From: Arenicola marina
Taxonomy: Eukaryota > Annelida > Polychaeta > Arenicolidae
Reading direction: 5' to 3'
Assembly (NCBI GenBank): GCA_964019135.1
Contig: OZ025257.1
Location: 22,490,352 to 22,554,351, forward strand
DNA: 64,000 nucleotides
This document shows positions 22,601 through 34,046 of the stretch, piece after piece. Under the pieces are notes generated by a model that was given only the letters and a program-made list of their open reading frames with translations, had not been told where the DNA came from and did not search any database. The first letter of the stretch is position 1. Each line of letters begins with the position of its first letter. The position numbers were made by a program, and so were the translations under genes.

Positions 22601-22916
22601 TAGCGCATACTTTATGGAAAGCCATTGATCCCTATGATGGATCATTTAAGCTTCTACCGCATCCGCCTTCTCGTTGACCTATGGGCAAAATGTTTATGAT
22701 GGGTCCTATAGCTTCCCGCTGGCCTTCCATTAACCGAGGCGTGTTCCGATGGGTGATGCTTTTCGTGTGTTGAACACCAATGATGATTTTTTGCTTTGTT
22801 GCTTTTAACTCATTATTTGATATCCTCTTTTCTTAGTATTTTGTTATTTATGTCCATAATGCGTATGTTATAATATACATACATATACCATATATTTGTT
22901 TACATATACATATATA
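19640..22916. repeat. 3.3-kb tandem triplication, unit 2
   Basis: 3,277 bp, closely similar to unit 3 including the 65-bp stretch missing in unit 1. A 248-codon plus-strand ORF at 20784-21530 is open only in this unit; units 1 and 3 break it by small indels in C-rich tracts, so it is not a gene. Confidence 0.92.
20427..20547. mobile_element. Short inverted-repeat element (MITE-like), unit 2
   Basis: Same element as at 17154-17264, with the CAGGGGCGAATCC and GGATCCGCCCTAG ends and a longer pyrimidine tract (CCCCCTCTCCCCC). Confidence 0.6.
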
Positions 22917-25900
22917 CAAATAAGCGCGGTTTCTGCCCCATCCGTTACAACGTCCCAGCGGCACATAGGAGACGATAGCCAGAGAAGGGGCGTGTGCAGA
23001 AAGGTTTGAAAGGGGGGGGGGGGCTCTATAATTGTTCCACGTAGAGACGTAGGTGACCGTGGTGCACAGAAAGCGGGAGGAGGGGTAAGGTATTTCTTAC
23101 AGAGTCTAACAGAAAAGGGGGCGGCACGCGCCCCCTGTAATCTTCCCCACCCATGGCCAGGGGCACATAATTTTAACAAAGGGGGGGGGGCCCTATAGAT
23201 ATATCTTAGGGTCGCATGTCTTATTTCAATTAAACCCAACGGTTAGGTTAATTAGACGAAGGTGCCGCACGTTTCTGACAAATAGTTGGATAGGCATTAC
23301 ATTAATAGAAACAGGCTTTATATCTGCAATACTTCCTATTCAGGTCATTAGGTCACGGCTTCAAGAACTTAGGCTACAACCTGGGTGGTGACTGTGATCT
23401 TACAGAGATTGACGACTGTCGTTGCTCTTGATGTGTTTTACTACATTGGTATTCATGTGGTATCCTTAATCTACCTTAGAGATGTGCAGCGAGTTAGGGA
23501 GGGGAGGGGTGGTGACGGGAAAGGTGGGGAGGGGTTGTAACGGTCGGGAGTACTGACGAGATGGCTCAGGTCACACTGTACTCTGCTCCACCATTAGACT
23601 GCCAAGATGGTACTTTGTCTCAATTCTAGTCTTTCTCGACGTCCCATTTTGCGCCTTTTCTCCTTCTCTACATCCTTCTTTTTTTCTATATACATATACC
23701 CAGGGGCGAATCCATTAATTTTAAAGGGTGGGGGGGGCCTAAATTTTGCACTGAAAAACGGCATTCTTCCTCCAGAAAGGACCGGACACCCTGGACCACC
23801 CCCTCTCCCCCGGATCCGCCCTAGTATATCTCTCTTTGTCTCTGTACCTCTCTATCTATTGTGGCAAGGAGATATTCGGTGCAACAAGTTGTATCTTTTG
23901 ACCTATTTGCTGAAGCTCCCTTATCCCTGTCATGTCTAATGACGTGTCTGACCTTGTCTAAGGTCATAAAAATGTTTATCCTACCTAAGCTTCTGGTGTC
24001 CGCATCTTTCTTTTTCTAACATTCTAGAAGGACTAAACGTTCCGTTCCTCCTAGTTTCCGTTGCCCTTTTCCTGCCTCCATCCGACCTTAAAACGCGCAT
24101 TCACCGCCACGTTTTGCCTTTGTTCCCACCGATCCCACTGCCCCCACCCTCCATCCCATCCCACCCACTCCTCACACCCAATCATCCCAACCTACCCACT
24201 CCTCCCACCCACCCACACCCCATGCCATCCTAGTGTTGCGGGGTGTCTAAATGTATTTCGAACATCAACCTTGGTTCTCCACCTTAGAGACTCCCGCCTG
24301 GCTTATGACGAAACAAAAAATGCCCCGAATCCACTTAGCGACTTGCTAAACAAATTTTCCCCGCGCCATTTCACTTTCTATGGACGAGACAGCTTGATTA
24401 CATATCCAGGGCCTGAACGCTTTCCTTCCGTCGCCCGATCGCGTGGCATGCTGGGGGAATTAATGACCGTGGTCCAGGCAACGAGGCGGTGGTCGTCACC
24501 CCAGGCACCACCACCACCCCCCACCCTCCTCCATGCCCCCGACCTACCTCTCTCACCCCACCGCACCCAAATCACCCTTCACACCCCAAATCGCCCACCC
24601 CAACCCTCACCCCAAAATCACTCTCCCCCACCCTAAATCACCCACCCCCAAATCCCCCACCCCACTCCCCTACACCCCCCTCACTCCTCTCACCCAACCC
24701 CAAAAATTACCCACCCACCGTCCGTCACCGTCAATGACGCCCTCTCCTCCACCCCCCCCCCCCCCCCACCCCCACTCCTCGATTCCTCCTATTCTATCCC
24801 CACGGTGACCGCGTCGCCTCGCTGATGAGAAACCCTGTCGACCCATACAGAGCAGATCTTGCCCTCAGACGGGAGTCAGACGGGAGACCCAGATCCCAGA
24901 CTGAAGGAAGACCCAGCACTGCCCCCACAGAACGACCTCAACAGCCGGACCCCGGAAAGAGCTAGCGGCACCGGAAAATTGCTGATGCAGATAATACAAG
25001 CTGCTTGCAATTGTATCGGATTAAGTGAAAGAAAAAGACGGGAGGGACCAAAAAAAAAATTGGACAAAAACCGCTACGGCATTGGTCAGAATTTGCGGAA
25101 GATTCGCTCGCACCCCAACGCCCACGGGTTTATATTCCGTGAAACAGTGTGAAGCTTTTTTATGGATGTCATGTTCGGTATTGGCGACGCGTCAAGCGTG
25201 AGAAAGCGTAGGTTAGCCAGTGGATAGTCCATTATGTGGGGGGGGGGGTGTCAGGCGGATGGGGTGGGGGGGAGGAGGTAGGCTAGGTAGGGGCTACGGG
25301 TAGATGGGGTAACCAAGCGTGTTACGGGACGGGAGGGTGGGTAAGGCAGTGATGCGAGGGAGGCACTGATGACACTCATATGTACAACTCGCATAGAGAC
25401 AAAAACTTCTATTCCTCTCACGCCGATTTCATTATTTTTCTCCTATGGGTTGGTGCTGCAGTTTTTTTGCGCTGGCCTTTTCTAAGTGTAAATTCGTCTA
25501 TTTCTATCTTTATCTCCTGGTCTCCAATGTACTCTTTCTGTCCGGTCATATGCTAATGTATCTTTCTTTTTCAATCATTTCCCTCTCCGTCGTCTCTTCC
25601 ATTTATTTACGGTGACACCGTGTTTGAACAGTCCATACATACGACGGGTTACATGTCTCACTGGCTGAAGATACTGGCATACGATGATGCGCAATGGGCA
25701 ATGCCGGTACGTACCGGCGCAGGCCGGCTGATTGCAGCCATATCAAATCGAACATAAAATACGGCTGCAACAAAACTCGCCAACCCTTCATCCCGGGTGT
25801 CCACTGAATGACCCACCGGATGAGCAGCCAGGTCTAATTAGTAAATGGAGAACATAAAAATCTCTACGCCCTTTGTACCCAAATAGCGCATACTTTATGG

Positions 25901-26150
25901 AAAGCCATTGATCCCTATGATGGATCATTTAAGCTTCTACCGCATCCGCCTTCTCGTTGACCTATGGGCAAAATGTTTATGATGGGTCCTATAGCTTCCC
26001 GCTGGCCTTCCATTAACCGAGGCGTGTTCCGATGGGTGATGCTTTTCGTGTGTTGAACACCAATGATGATTTTTCGCTTTGTTGCTTTTAACTCATTATT
26101 TGATATCCTCTTTTTTTAGTATTTTGTTATGTCCATAATGCGTATGTTAT
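22917..26150. repeat. 3.3-kb tandem triplication, unit 3
   Basis: 3,234 bp. Homology stops after GCGTATGTTAT at 26150, so the last ~46 bp of the unit are missing and a T/G homopolymer tract follows. Its second half carries more private substitutions than units 1 and 2 differ by there (for example AAATACGGCTGC for AAATACGTCCGC). Confidence 0.92.
23701..23824. mobile_element. Short inverted-repeat element (MITE-like), unit 3
   Basis: Third copy of the element, with the same termini and internal tracts. Confidence 0.6.
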
Positions 26151-26192
26151 TATTTATTTTAATTTTTTTTTTTGGGGGGGGGGGGGGGGGAG
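26151..26192. repeat. T-rich tract joined to an 18-G homopolymer
   Basis: A TTTATTTTAATTTTTTT-type tract runs into about 18 consecutive G exactly at the right end of the triplication. It is a likely G-quadruplex former and a likely sequencing trouble spot. Confidence 0.85.
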
Positions 26193-26319
26193 CTGTTTGT
26201 GCCAGCACTTGCCTTCCCCGAATACTGGTATTTTGCAGTCATATTCAGGGACTTAGTGAGGATATGTGAAGCTGGGCTTTTGACGGCATTTTTTGTTCAC
26301 GAACGTCGCTATGCGATAT

Positions 26320-26540
26320 TAGCGGGTCCATTTACAAGGCATTAACCAGAGTTACTATCTTCATGTTGACCATTTGCAAGGCTTTAGCCATGACCATTTC
26401 CTTTATCTCTGCCATTTGCAAGGCTTTAACCAGTGTCATTATATTCATATTGATCAATCGTTGTGTCTTCATGTCGACCATTTTAAACGTTTTAACCACA
26501 AATATCCAGTTGCCTCTTCCATTTGCAAGGCTTTATAGCC
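26320..26540. repeat. Degenerate ~40-60-bp tandem repeat
   Basis: Five diverged copies of CCATTTGCAAGGCTTTAACC followed by a TCTTCATGTTGA-like segment, at about 26328, 26371, 26411, 26478 and 26519. Confidence 0.6.
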
Positions 26541-26889
26541 ACGCCCAATTTCCTTCATCAAAACAATTTGAGGAGACTCGGACTGCTGCTGATGCACCTG
26601 TTCCAACAATGACGCCATGAAGGCATCCCCTGTGTATTATAAAGTCATTACCTAATCAATATCGGGCAATGATATATAACTTTGCTTCTACGAAAATTGC
26701 AAAATTGCAAATTGCAACTCTTAGCCATATGATTATATGGTTATTTTGTTATTTTCCATCTTTCCTCTTTCTCTCGACTTCTAGCCTTCTCTATTTATTA
26801 TTCTCTCCCGTTCATGCACGCACTCTCTATCCTGTTATGTCTCTCTTTCTCTCGTCTCATCTCCTTCATTGCTTCATTTCTCTTCTACT
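26541..26889. other. Unique non-coding interval, pyrimidine-rich at right
   Basis: A 113-codon ORF at 26669-27010 is leucine/serine-rich because of the CT-rich tract it reads through; not called as a gene. Confidence 0.4.
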
Positions 26890-27020
26890 CTTTCTCGTTC
26901 TCTTGGCCTCTCTCTCTCCATCTCTCTCTCTCTCTCACACACGCACACATGGCCACAGCGGCTCCAACCCACTGAGCTATCGAGACGGCCCCCGGCAGGC
27001 GCCGGTATAGAACCCCGTCT
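26890..27020 (-). mobile_element. (CT)n tract and tRNA-like SINE fragment
   Basis: A CT/CA microsatellite at about 26905-26948 abuts, on the minus strand, TAGCTCAGTGGGTTGGAGC (plus 26961-26979), a good RNA polymerase III A-box as in tRNAs. A B-box-like GGTTCTATACC lies at about 27005-27016. Its position upstream of the A-box in minus orientation is wrong for one intact tRNA, so this is a rearranged or dimeric tRNA-derived SINE rather than a tRNA gene. Confidence 0.4.
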
Positions 27021-27899
27021 AATTCGGCGCACCGACTCGCTATATTAGAGGAAGCTGAAGATGAAGGGCCAGTCCGTCAGTCATTGACTACCTAGGCGCG
27101 TATTAACGATGGGGTCTCGGTGAGGATACACGGGGGATTCCCGTCCCTGACTTCACCCCATCCCACCACACCACAACCCACTCCCACCGATTCCCATTTT
27201 GAAGCACTGGGATTGCATTACTAATATATTCCGTCATGTCGTCGTTACACGGTGCGATTATTGCTTCAACCGTCGTAAAATACTGTCGAAGCATCAGTCA
27301 GTCAACAGTTTGCACAGTCCAACAGGGTACAAACCGACTTACAAACGAGTGGGTCATTCGCAAGCCGGCCAGTGATCCGCGCGTGCGTTTGTCAATATGT
27401 CCACGACATCATCATCCGATGGGATTAAATTTTAGCGGCAGTAGCTTGTGTAGCAACGAATTTAGATTTGATTTGCACAGAAGAAAAGAAAGGACGACAT
27501 TCTACACAGAGAAAACGGACTATTTGGTCCTATGAAGACCGCCCATGCGACGCGATAGGCTCGTGACACCACAGTGGCGCGTGAGTTATTTGGCACTGAA
27601 CCTGACGCATGCCTTACCACGTGATCATCTCAACGCTGATTGGCTAAAATGCTCGACGCTGATTGGTTGACAATTCCGACATCGTAAAGTTGAAACTTCA
27701 GAACATGCGCTGTTATGATGCAGATAGTTGAAAGATCGATTTATTGCAGCAAACTTAACATGTTGTGTATTATTAGAGATATTATGCATGTATAATCGCA
27801 TGATGTTTGTGGCTTGCGCCGGACACTCAGAAGAGGTTACAGGACGTACGAATGGCCGTTTGGAACACGTTCGCACGCGATGGCAGCTGCACGGTCTAT
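27021..27899. other. Unique non-coding interval
   Basis: No exon or repeat recognised. A short direct repeat (GCTGATTGG with ACGCTGATTGGTTGAC) lies at about 27635-27670. Confidence 0.4.
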
Positions 27900-28080
27900 A
27901 CACCTGACGTTCATGCGAGGTTCAGACAACGATCACAGGGCGTTCAGACAACGATCAACTGGGGGTTAAGACGACGTTCACATGGCGTTCAGACGACGTT
28001 CACATGGCGTTCACATGGCGTTCAGACGGCGTTCACACGGTGTTCATATGACGTGAACACGGCGTTCAATTACCGGCAAT
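27900..28080. repeat. Degenerate ~22-bp tandem repeat
   Basis: About eight copies around GGCGTTCAGACGACGTTCAC, with variants. The 96-codon ORF reading through it is a by-product. Confidence 0.65.
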
Positions 28081-28682
28081 ATGGCGTGACCAACTGAATG
28101 GCGTATGCAACATATTTTTAACGTGTTTATACGACTCTAGCGAGAAAATCAATCACTGAGTCCGGAAAATGTTGACAGCTAATTGTTGAGATGAATCTCG
28201 AGTGAAGATTCGAGGTTAGCTGTCATCTTAATATAACTGATATAACTGATGGGGATTTCACTATTAACATTATTACGCATTGTTAACATAATGCTACTGG
28301 GGGACTAATAAGGACATTGGCTGCAATGGAAGCCTGATCTCTGACCGCTTTTTGCTGCAGGTGGCAGTGTCCCCTATCGATTTTCATTGTCACTATTTGT
28401 TTGAACTCTACAATACCTCAGGTCTCAGATATGGGTCAGGACTGGTGGTCTAGTTATGATATTAAGAGCGTGAGTCCTAGAGATGGGGGTATCCAGGGAA
28501 GGGGCAAGGGGCGAAAGGAGTGCAGCCGCATGCAAGGCGGTATTGTGCCCCATATCTCATTCATCGACGCCGTCAAGGTCGAATCAATGTTGGTGACGTC
28601 CGCCACAACAAGGGCGCGCATATACATTCAGCCGTGACCCCACCATTCGGCTTCCTGTAGCGCCACAATGGGACATCCTGGA
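28081..28682. other. Unique non-coding interval
   Basis: A 78-codon ORF (28401-28637) has no recognisable domain. Nothing else seen. Confidence 0.35.
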
Positions 28683-28732
28683 CAGGTGGCGGGGGGGGGG
28701 GCGGGAGGTGGGGGGCGGGGGGTGGCGGGAAT
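28683..28732 (+). other. G-quadruplex-prone G-rich tract
   Basis: Runs of 11, 3, 6, 6 and 3 G separated by 1-3 bases on the plus strand. Confidence 0.6.
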
Positions 28733-29304
28733 TGTGACATACAAGCTAAGCTTACGTCCGGTTACCGCCCGATACGGAGTAATGAAACGTTATGTTGACA
28801 CGGTAAAGGTCATTGATTGACAATGACTGGAACATCTGACACGCCCGTATAAGGAAAGGTGGCCTACAAATTGGACTCGCTTTGTTACGATAAAGATATC
28901 GGTCGAGTTCAGTGTGAGGACTTTGACTTCAACTAGCCGTAGTGGTAGGGAGCCTTAAAAAGCAGAGAAGTTACCCTTCTTGGCCTCATATTCTGATGTT
29001 GGCCTGCTCACTTGGCCTTTGACCGGCTATTAGCCAATGAAACCTGCGACCACTTGCAGGTGCCACCAGCCAGCCGTAATGAAACGATTACTTGATTAAT
29101 GGCGCTGCCATTTCGATGAAATCGTTGTGAGAAAAAGTGTTTTATCTGTTTATTTATCGCTTTCAAGTGACGCTCTCTGGATATCAGATAAGCGACGCCA
29201 CTAGAATGCACCTATTCGTCTTTAATATTTATCGTAATGCCTTAAGTGTAACACTAAAGCCTAGGAGAGAACGATACAGGTCTGTATGTCAACTCAAATC
29301 GTGC
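28733..29304. other. Unique non-coding interval
   Basis: No gene or repeat recognised. Confidence 0.35.
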
Positions 29305-29500
29305 TTTATTAACGTAATGGTTAAGTCATCAACGACACAACAGTGTATTTACCTTGATAATAAAGAGAGCGATACAGGTCAATTTCATGTTTCATATTTA
29401 CTTAACCAAGGCTGATTTGGCTGGCCACCCTTGACAATGACCTCCACCTACCATACACAGGCTGTTCTATGCGATTTCCACGCCACCACAGTGCTGCCCA
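29305..29500 (+). repeat. ~190-bp repeat, copy A (pairs with 31918-32103)
   Basis: Shares with 31.9 kb the ordered blocks AAGTCATCAACGACAC, CAGTGTATT, AATAAAGAGAGCG, TACAGGT, CCATATTTACT-like, GGCTGATTTGGC-like, GACCACCCTTGAC-like and GCTGTTCTATGC. Same orientation, 2.6 kb apart, moderately diverged. Probably an interspersed element; class unknown. Confidence 0.75.
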
Positions 29501-31569
29501 TCCTGCCTGGTCTTTGCCCCCCAGCCCTCCTTCTGCTACATCCCCGACTCACTAATATTTAAGCAGGCCAATTGCTTCTCCATATGACGATCATTACCTA
29601 AAAATTGCCAATCATGCCAATGACTTAATTAACATGCCTCACACGTACTGTCTTTCATCTATCGTGCGCTCTCTACCCCCGCCGCCCCCCCCCCCACCTC
29701 TCTACTCCCGTTGTACCGATATCCCCTATCTCCATCTTTCTCTCTTCTTATGTCTCTCTCACTCTCTCTCAAGAATTTGTGATCAATTTTTCAATCCCTG
29801 ATTCAGTCACCTTCCTGACGCCAGTCCGCGGGTAGTCTCACCGCCATCCCCTTTAAACGAAGAGCCCGCGGCGGTCACGCGACCCTATTTGACACACTAC
29901 GGCGTCGCATCCGTCCCGTTCGATCAAGACAATTTGACTCCAGCTATTTTTAGCAATTCAATAATTCCGATATCCGATAACGCACCATGATGTGATGGGA
30001 CTGTGATTGCCGTTGTGTACTCTCACATGTTGGAACCGGGTTCCTTGGTGGCTCCCCCCGCCCCCCCCCCTTTCCCCACCTTCTGAGCCGCCGGGCTTCC
30101 TACGTCACAGCTGCGGCAGACGACCGTCCTCAAGGGCACTGGAGACGACCACGTAGTCCAGGTGAACTTGTTGCCTGTGGCGGGTGGAAACCGACGCTCA
30201 ACATGTAACGTGTAACGTGAAGCGAAGCATCAACGGCGCTGAGGGCAAAGAGGCTGGAATCTATATTATATTTAGAAACATACGCAATTAATGTCTTTTT
30301 CCGACGAAGATTTAGGGCCATGTTTGTTTATTACCTTACCTACTCAGACCATTTTTCATGTCAATATATTCGATACGACACTCGTTTTGACGGATCTTTT
30401 GACGTTATCGTGATCTTCGTGACGTCATCCTTATTCGCTGGCGTCATCTCCTGTTAAACATGACATACATTTTGCACGATGTAGACTGTGGTTTAGCTTT
30501 AGATATTTCATTGGCGTTCAGGGGACCATTCACGCAATTTGTAGGCGTTCTACTTCTGCAAATATTATTTGCTTCTTAAAACGGACGATTCTTAAATATT
30601 TTTCGCGGCTCTTAGACGAAGCGTATGTTATTGTTGTCTTGTTTAAACGGATTGATTCACTGCTTGACCACACATGTCGTTTTTGTGTTCTACGTGACAG
30701 GATGGCTCATTCAATGATATTCCAGAAGTGGAGTTCAGCCACCAGTCATTGTTTGAAGCTTGATCACGGATATGTGTTCATATAGCATTCCTTATCGTGC
30801 TCGAAGGCCATCTGATGCATGCACTAACCCCAATGTATGCCTAACGCCCTCCCCCAGAACCCCCACCCACAATTCCCCAGCTCCGTTGCCCTCCGACAAA
30901 AAAAGCCCACGCATAGCACGGGACAAACAGACACCGAGTCGGTTGGTAGTTCTTGACAGATCTAGATATCCTTAACAGTGGTCATGGCCGACACAAAGCC
31001 TACTACCCTGCTAATGCGTCCGCAAATTGCGGCTACAGCAATTATTATAGAACCCCTCCGATCCTTTGGTGTTTCCGTAAAGCGGTGGCAGCGATTTCAT
31101 TAATAATGACATCTTGGAGCCGTCGAAACACACTTCTGTGCTGGAGCCTCTCGGGACGAACCTTTTGTCATAAATAAAACGCTATCGAACCGAGCGGGCA
31201 ATCTTCCATCACTATAGAGACGGCGCTAATCTCGGACCCAGATCTCGACGGTGACGTCATACGCACCAATTATTTGCTACTTAAAACCGAAGGCGTTGTC
31301 GTTGGTTGGTTATTGCTTCTTATCTTTTTTTTTAATCTTGATTTCTTTTGCCGTGGGAAATATCGTTAACTTTTAATGAGATCTATCGTCAGGAAACATG
31401 GATAAATGACGAATATGTGAGAGTTGTCGCAGCCACTTTGTGGGAGGAGTGTAACAGACATGTCTGTGGTGCAGATTGATGTTCAACCGTAGTAATTCCT
31501 GCTCTCAGATGTTCTTTTCCGTGTAACTAGGCGGTGAATATAGCTCCGTCACTCCATCTAAGGCTGCCC
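29501..31569. other. Unique non-coding interval
   Basis: Contains CT-rich and C-rich tracts (29670-29770, 30050-30070) and no recognisable exon. If upstream exons of the receptor lie inside this window I cannot identify them. Confidence 0.35.
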
Positions 31570-31655
31570 ATTTGTCCTCTCATTTTTCCTCTCATTTTTC
31601 CACCCATTTTTCCTCTCATCTTTCCTCTCATTTTTCCTCTCATTCGTTTTCTTCT
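31570..31655. repeat. 12-13-bp pyrimidine tandem repeat
   Basis: About seven copies of TTTTTCCTCTCA with minor variants. Confidence 0.7.
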
Positions 31656-31917
31656 TCTCGCTCTTTCTCTCTGTCTCTGGCCCTCGCTGTCTTCGATGTG
31701 TCTTTTATGAAGTGGCTGTCGTGGTTGGCGACAGTACTGGGAACGCTCGCAGACGCGTAATGGTACACTTCAGCGAAAAAAAACACGACAGAAGCCGGTG
31801 TAATGACCAATTGTCTCTCAAATAGGATGCAACACGACTGCCGCGGTAGAAAGGCATGTTCACAAAAGGCCATGTTGCAACTTCTCTGCCTCTTGACGTA
31901 ATGACTTACTGTCTTCT

Positions 31918-32103
31918 AATGACGTTAGAGTAAAGTCATAAACGACACCACAGTGTATTATCTAATAATAATAATATTAATAAAGAGAGCGGTACAGGTT
32001 AAATTCATGTGCCATATTTACTCGACCAAAGCTGAGTTGGCCGACCACCCTTGACTACAGCTACCTTCTACCCTACGCTGTTCTATGCTCGTTCCACGCC
32101 CCC
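31918..32103 (+). repeat. ~190-bp repeat, copy B
   Basis: Second copy of the repeat at 29305-29500, with an expanded AATAATAATA stretch. Its right end runs straight into the 21-bp minisatellite. Confidence 0.75.
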
Positions 32104-33230
32104 ATATCTGGTCATGATTCCTTACCATCTGGTCACGATTCGATACCATCTGGTCATGATTCCTTACCATCTGGTCATGATTCGATACCATCTGGTCATG
32201 ATTCGATACCATCTGGCCATGATTCGATACCATCTGGTCTTGATTCCTTACCATCTGGTCATGATTCCTTACCATCTGGTCATGATTCGATACCATCTGG
32301 TCATGATTCATTACCATCTGGTCATGATTCGATACCATCTGGTCATGATTCATTAACATCTGGTCTTGATTCCTTACCATCTGGTCATGATTCCTTACCA
32401 TCTGGTCATGATTCGATAACATCTGGTCATGATTCGATACCATCTGGTCTTGATTCGGTACCATCTGGTCATGATTCGACACCATCTGGTCATGATTCGA
32501 TACCATCTGGTCTTGATTCCTTACAATCTGGTCATGATTCCTTACCATCTGGTCATGATTCAATACCATCTGGTCATGATTCGATACCATCTGGTCATGA
32601 TTCGATACCATCTGGTCATGAGTCATTAACATCTGGTCATGATTCGATACCATCTGGTCATGATTCCTTACTATCTGGTCATGATTCCTTACCATCTGGT
32701 CATGATTCGATACCATCTGGTCATGATTCATTAACATCTGGTCATGATTCGATACCATCTGATCATGATTCTTTACCATCTGGTCATGATTCGATATCAT
32801 CTGATCATGATTCGATACCATCTGGTCTTGATTCATCTCCATCTGGTCATAATTTCTCACCATCTGGTCATGATTCCTTACCATCTGGTCATGATTCGAT
32901 ACCATCTGGTCATGATTCATTAATATCTGGTCGTGATTCGATACCATCTGGTCATGATTCGATACCATCTGATCATGATTCTTTACCATATGGTCATGAT
33001 TCCTTACTATCTGGTCATGATTCCTTACCATCTGGTCATGATTTGATACCATCTGGTCATGATTCGATACCATCTGGTCATGATTCGATACCATCTGATC
33101 ATGATTGCGTACCATCTGATCATGATTCTTTACCATATGGTCATGATTCCTTACTATCTGGTCATGATTCCTTACCATCTGGTCATGATTCGATACCATC
33201 TGGTCATGATTCGATACCATCTGATCATGA
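32104..33230. repeat. 21-bp minisatellite, about 54 copies, intronic
   Basis: The unit is CCATCTGGTCATGATTCGAT plus A, with GATTCCTTA, GATTCATTAA and CTTGATTC variants. The 21-bp length gives a false 400-codon minus-strand ORF (heptad MVSNHDQ) and shorter plus ORFs. A block with CATATGGTCATGATTCC recurs near 32987 and 33134, 147 bp or seven units apart. The array ends about 190 bp before the receptor's splice acceptor, so it lies in the last intron if the gene model is right. Confidence 0.94.
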
Positions 33231-33422
33231 TAACGCTTTTTATATGAGAACTGTGTGATGAATTAGTCCGTTTCGTCGAATTTGTTTGCACATTATTTAT
33301 GTGCCATAAGCCTGAGGCCAAGAAGTACAATAAAGATTTTAAAATTGTTCTTTCGCCATATCATATGTATAATGTGTTTTTGCCCCCCAATCTTAAGTGT
33401 GTTATTTTCATTGTGTCTTCAG

Positions 33423-34046
33423 GTCGTAATCAGCGTCATCGTGACTGTGATAGAGCCCCCCGAGCCCAGGTTGCGCATGCCCATGTTCAATGAGCCGTAC
33501 GTGGAGCTGACGTGTGTCCTCCCGCTGCAAGGCTTCATCATCTCCCTCAGCTACAACGTCCTCCTCGTCGTCATCTGCTCCTACTACGCCTTCAAGACCC
33601 GTATGTTGCCGGACAACTTCAACGAATCTCGCTACATCTCGCTGTGCGTGTACACCACGCTGCTGATCTGGCTGGCCTTCGTGCCGAGCTACTTCACGGC
33701 CACGCGCGCCTTCTACGAGGTCATCCTCCTGTGCTCGGCCCTCATCCTCAACGCCTCCGTCATTCTGCTCTGTCTCTACACGCCGCGCATCTACGCCATC
33801 TACACCGGCGCCACGGCGGTGACGCTGCAGTACAACAAAGGGCTGACCAGCAGCACGCTCAAGGGCAATGAGAGCGCGGCCACCTTCCCGCGCTGCAACA
33901 GTAACACTCTCCCGCATTGCCCTAGCGACACCACCATGGACGGCACGCCGGGGGGCGGCGCCACCACCGCCTTCGTAGCCGACGCCGGCGGTTTGGAGCT
34001 CAACATCACCAAGGTCGGTAACCTAACCGAGGCCAGCGTTCTGTAG
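33423..34046 (+). CDS. Terminal exon of a class C GPCR, metabotropic glutamate receptor-like
   Basis: The acceptor (pyrimidine-rich stretch ending TTGTGTCTTCAG at 33422) opens a phase-0 exon of 207 codons ending in TAG. The residues span the end of TM4 (1-10), extracellular loop 2 with the conserved class C cysteine (Cys31), TM5 (about 36-57), AFKTR (56-60), NFNESR (65-70) leading into TM6 (YTTLLIWLAFVPSYF, 77-91), TM7 (about 97-121) and an 86-residue tail. AFKTR, NFNE and YTT-IWLAF are hallmarks of metabotropic glutamate receptors, which sense amino acids at the cell surface and signal through G proteins. The usual PKVYIIIFHPE after TM7 is replaced by TPRIYAIYTG, so this is a divergent member, possibly of the invertebrate mGluR-like group. 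The tail ends SVL, a class I PDZ ligand. GC-rich third positions set it apart from all flanking DNA. The ligand-binding domain and TM1-4 must be encoded upstream; I did not find them here. Confidence 0.92.
   Translation, partial: VVISVIVTVIEPPEPRLRMPMFNEPYVELTCVLPLQGFIISLSYNVLLVVICSYYAFKTRMLPDNFNESRYISLCVYTTLLIWLAFVPSYFTATRAFYEVILLCSALILNASVILLCLYTPRIYAIYTGATAVTLQYNKGLTSSTLKGNESAATFPRCNSNTLPHCPSDTTMDGTPGGGATTAFVADAGGLELNITKVGNLTEASVL

Noticed and set aside
32018..33220. 400-codon minus-strand ORF with MVSNHDQ repeats
   Set aside because: By-product of the 21-bp intronic array; no non-repeat domain and opposite in strand to the receptor exon.
33408..33917. 169-codon minus-strand ORF over the receptor exon
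   Set aside because: Antisense shadow of a GC-rich coding exon; the plus frame shows clear receptor motifs and splice context.
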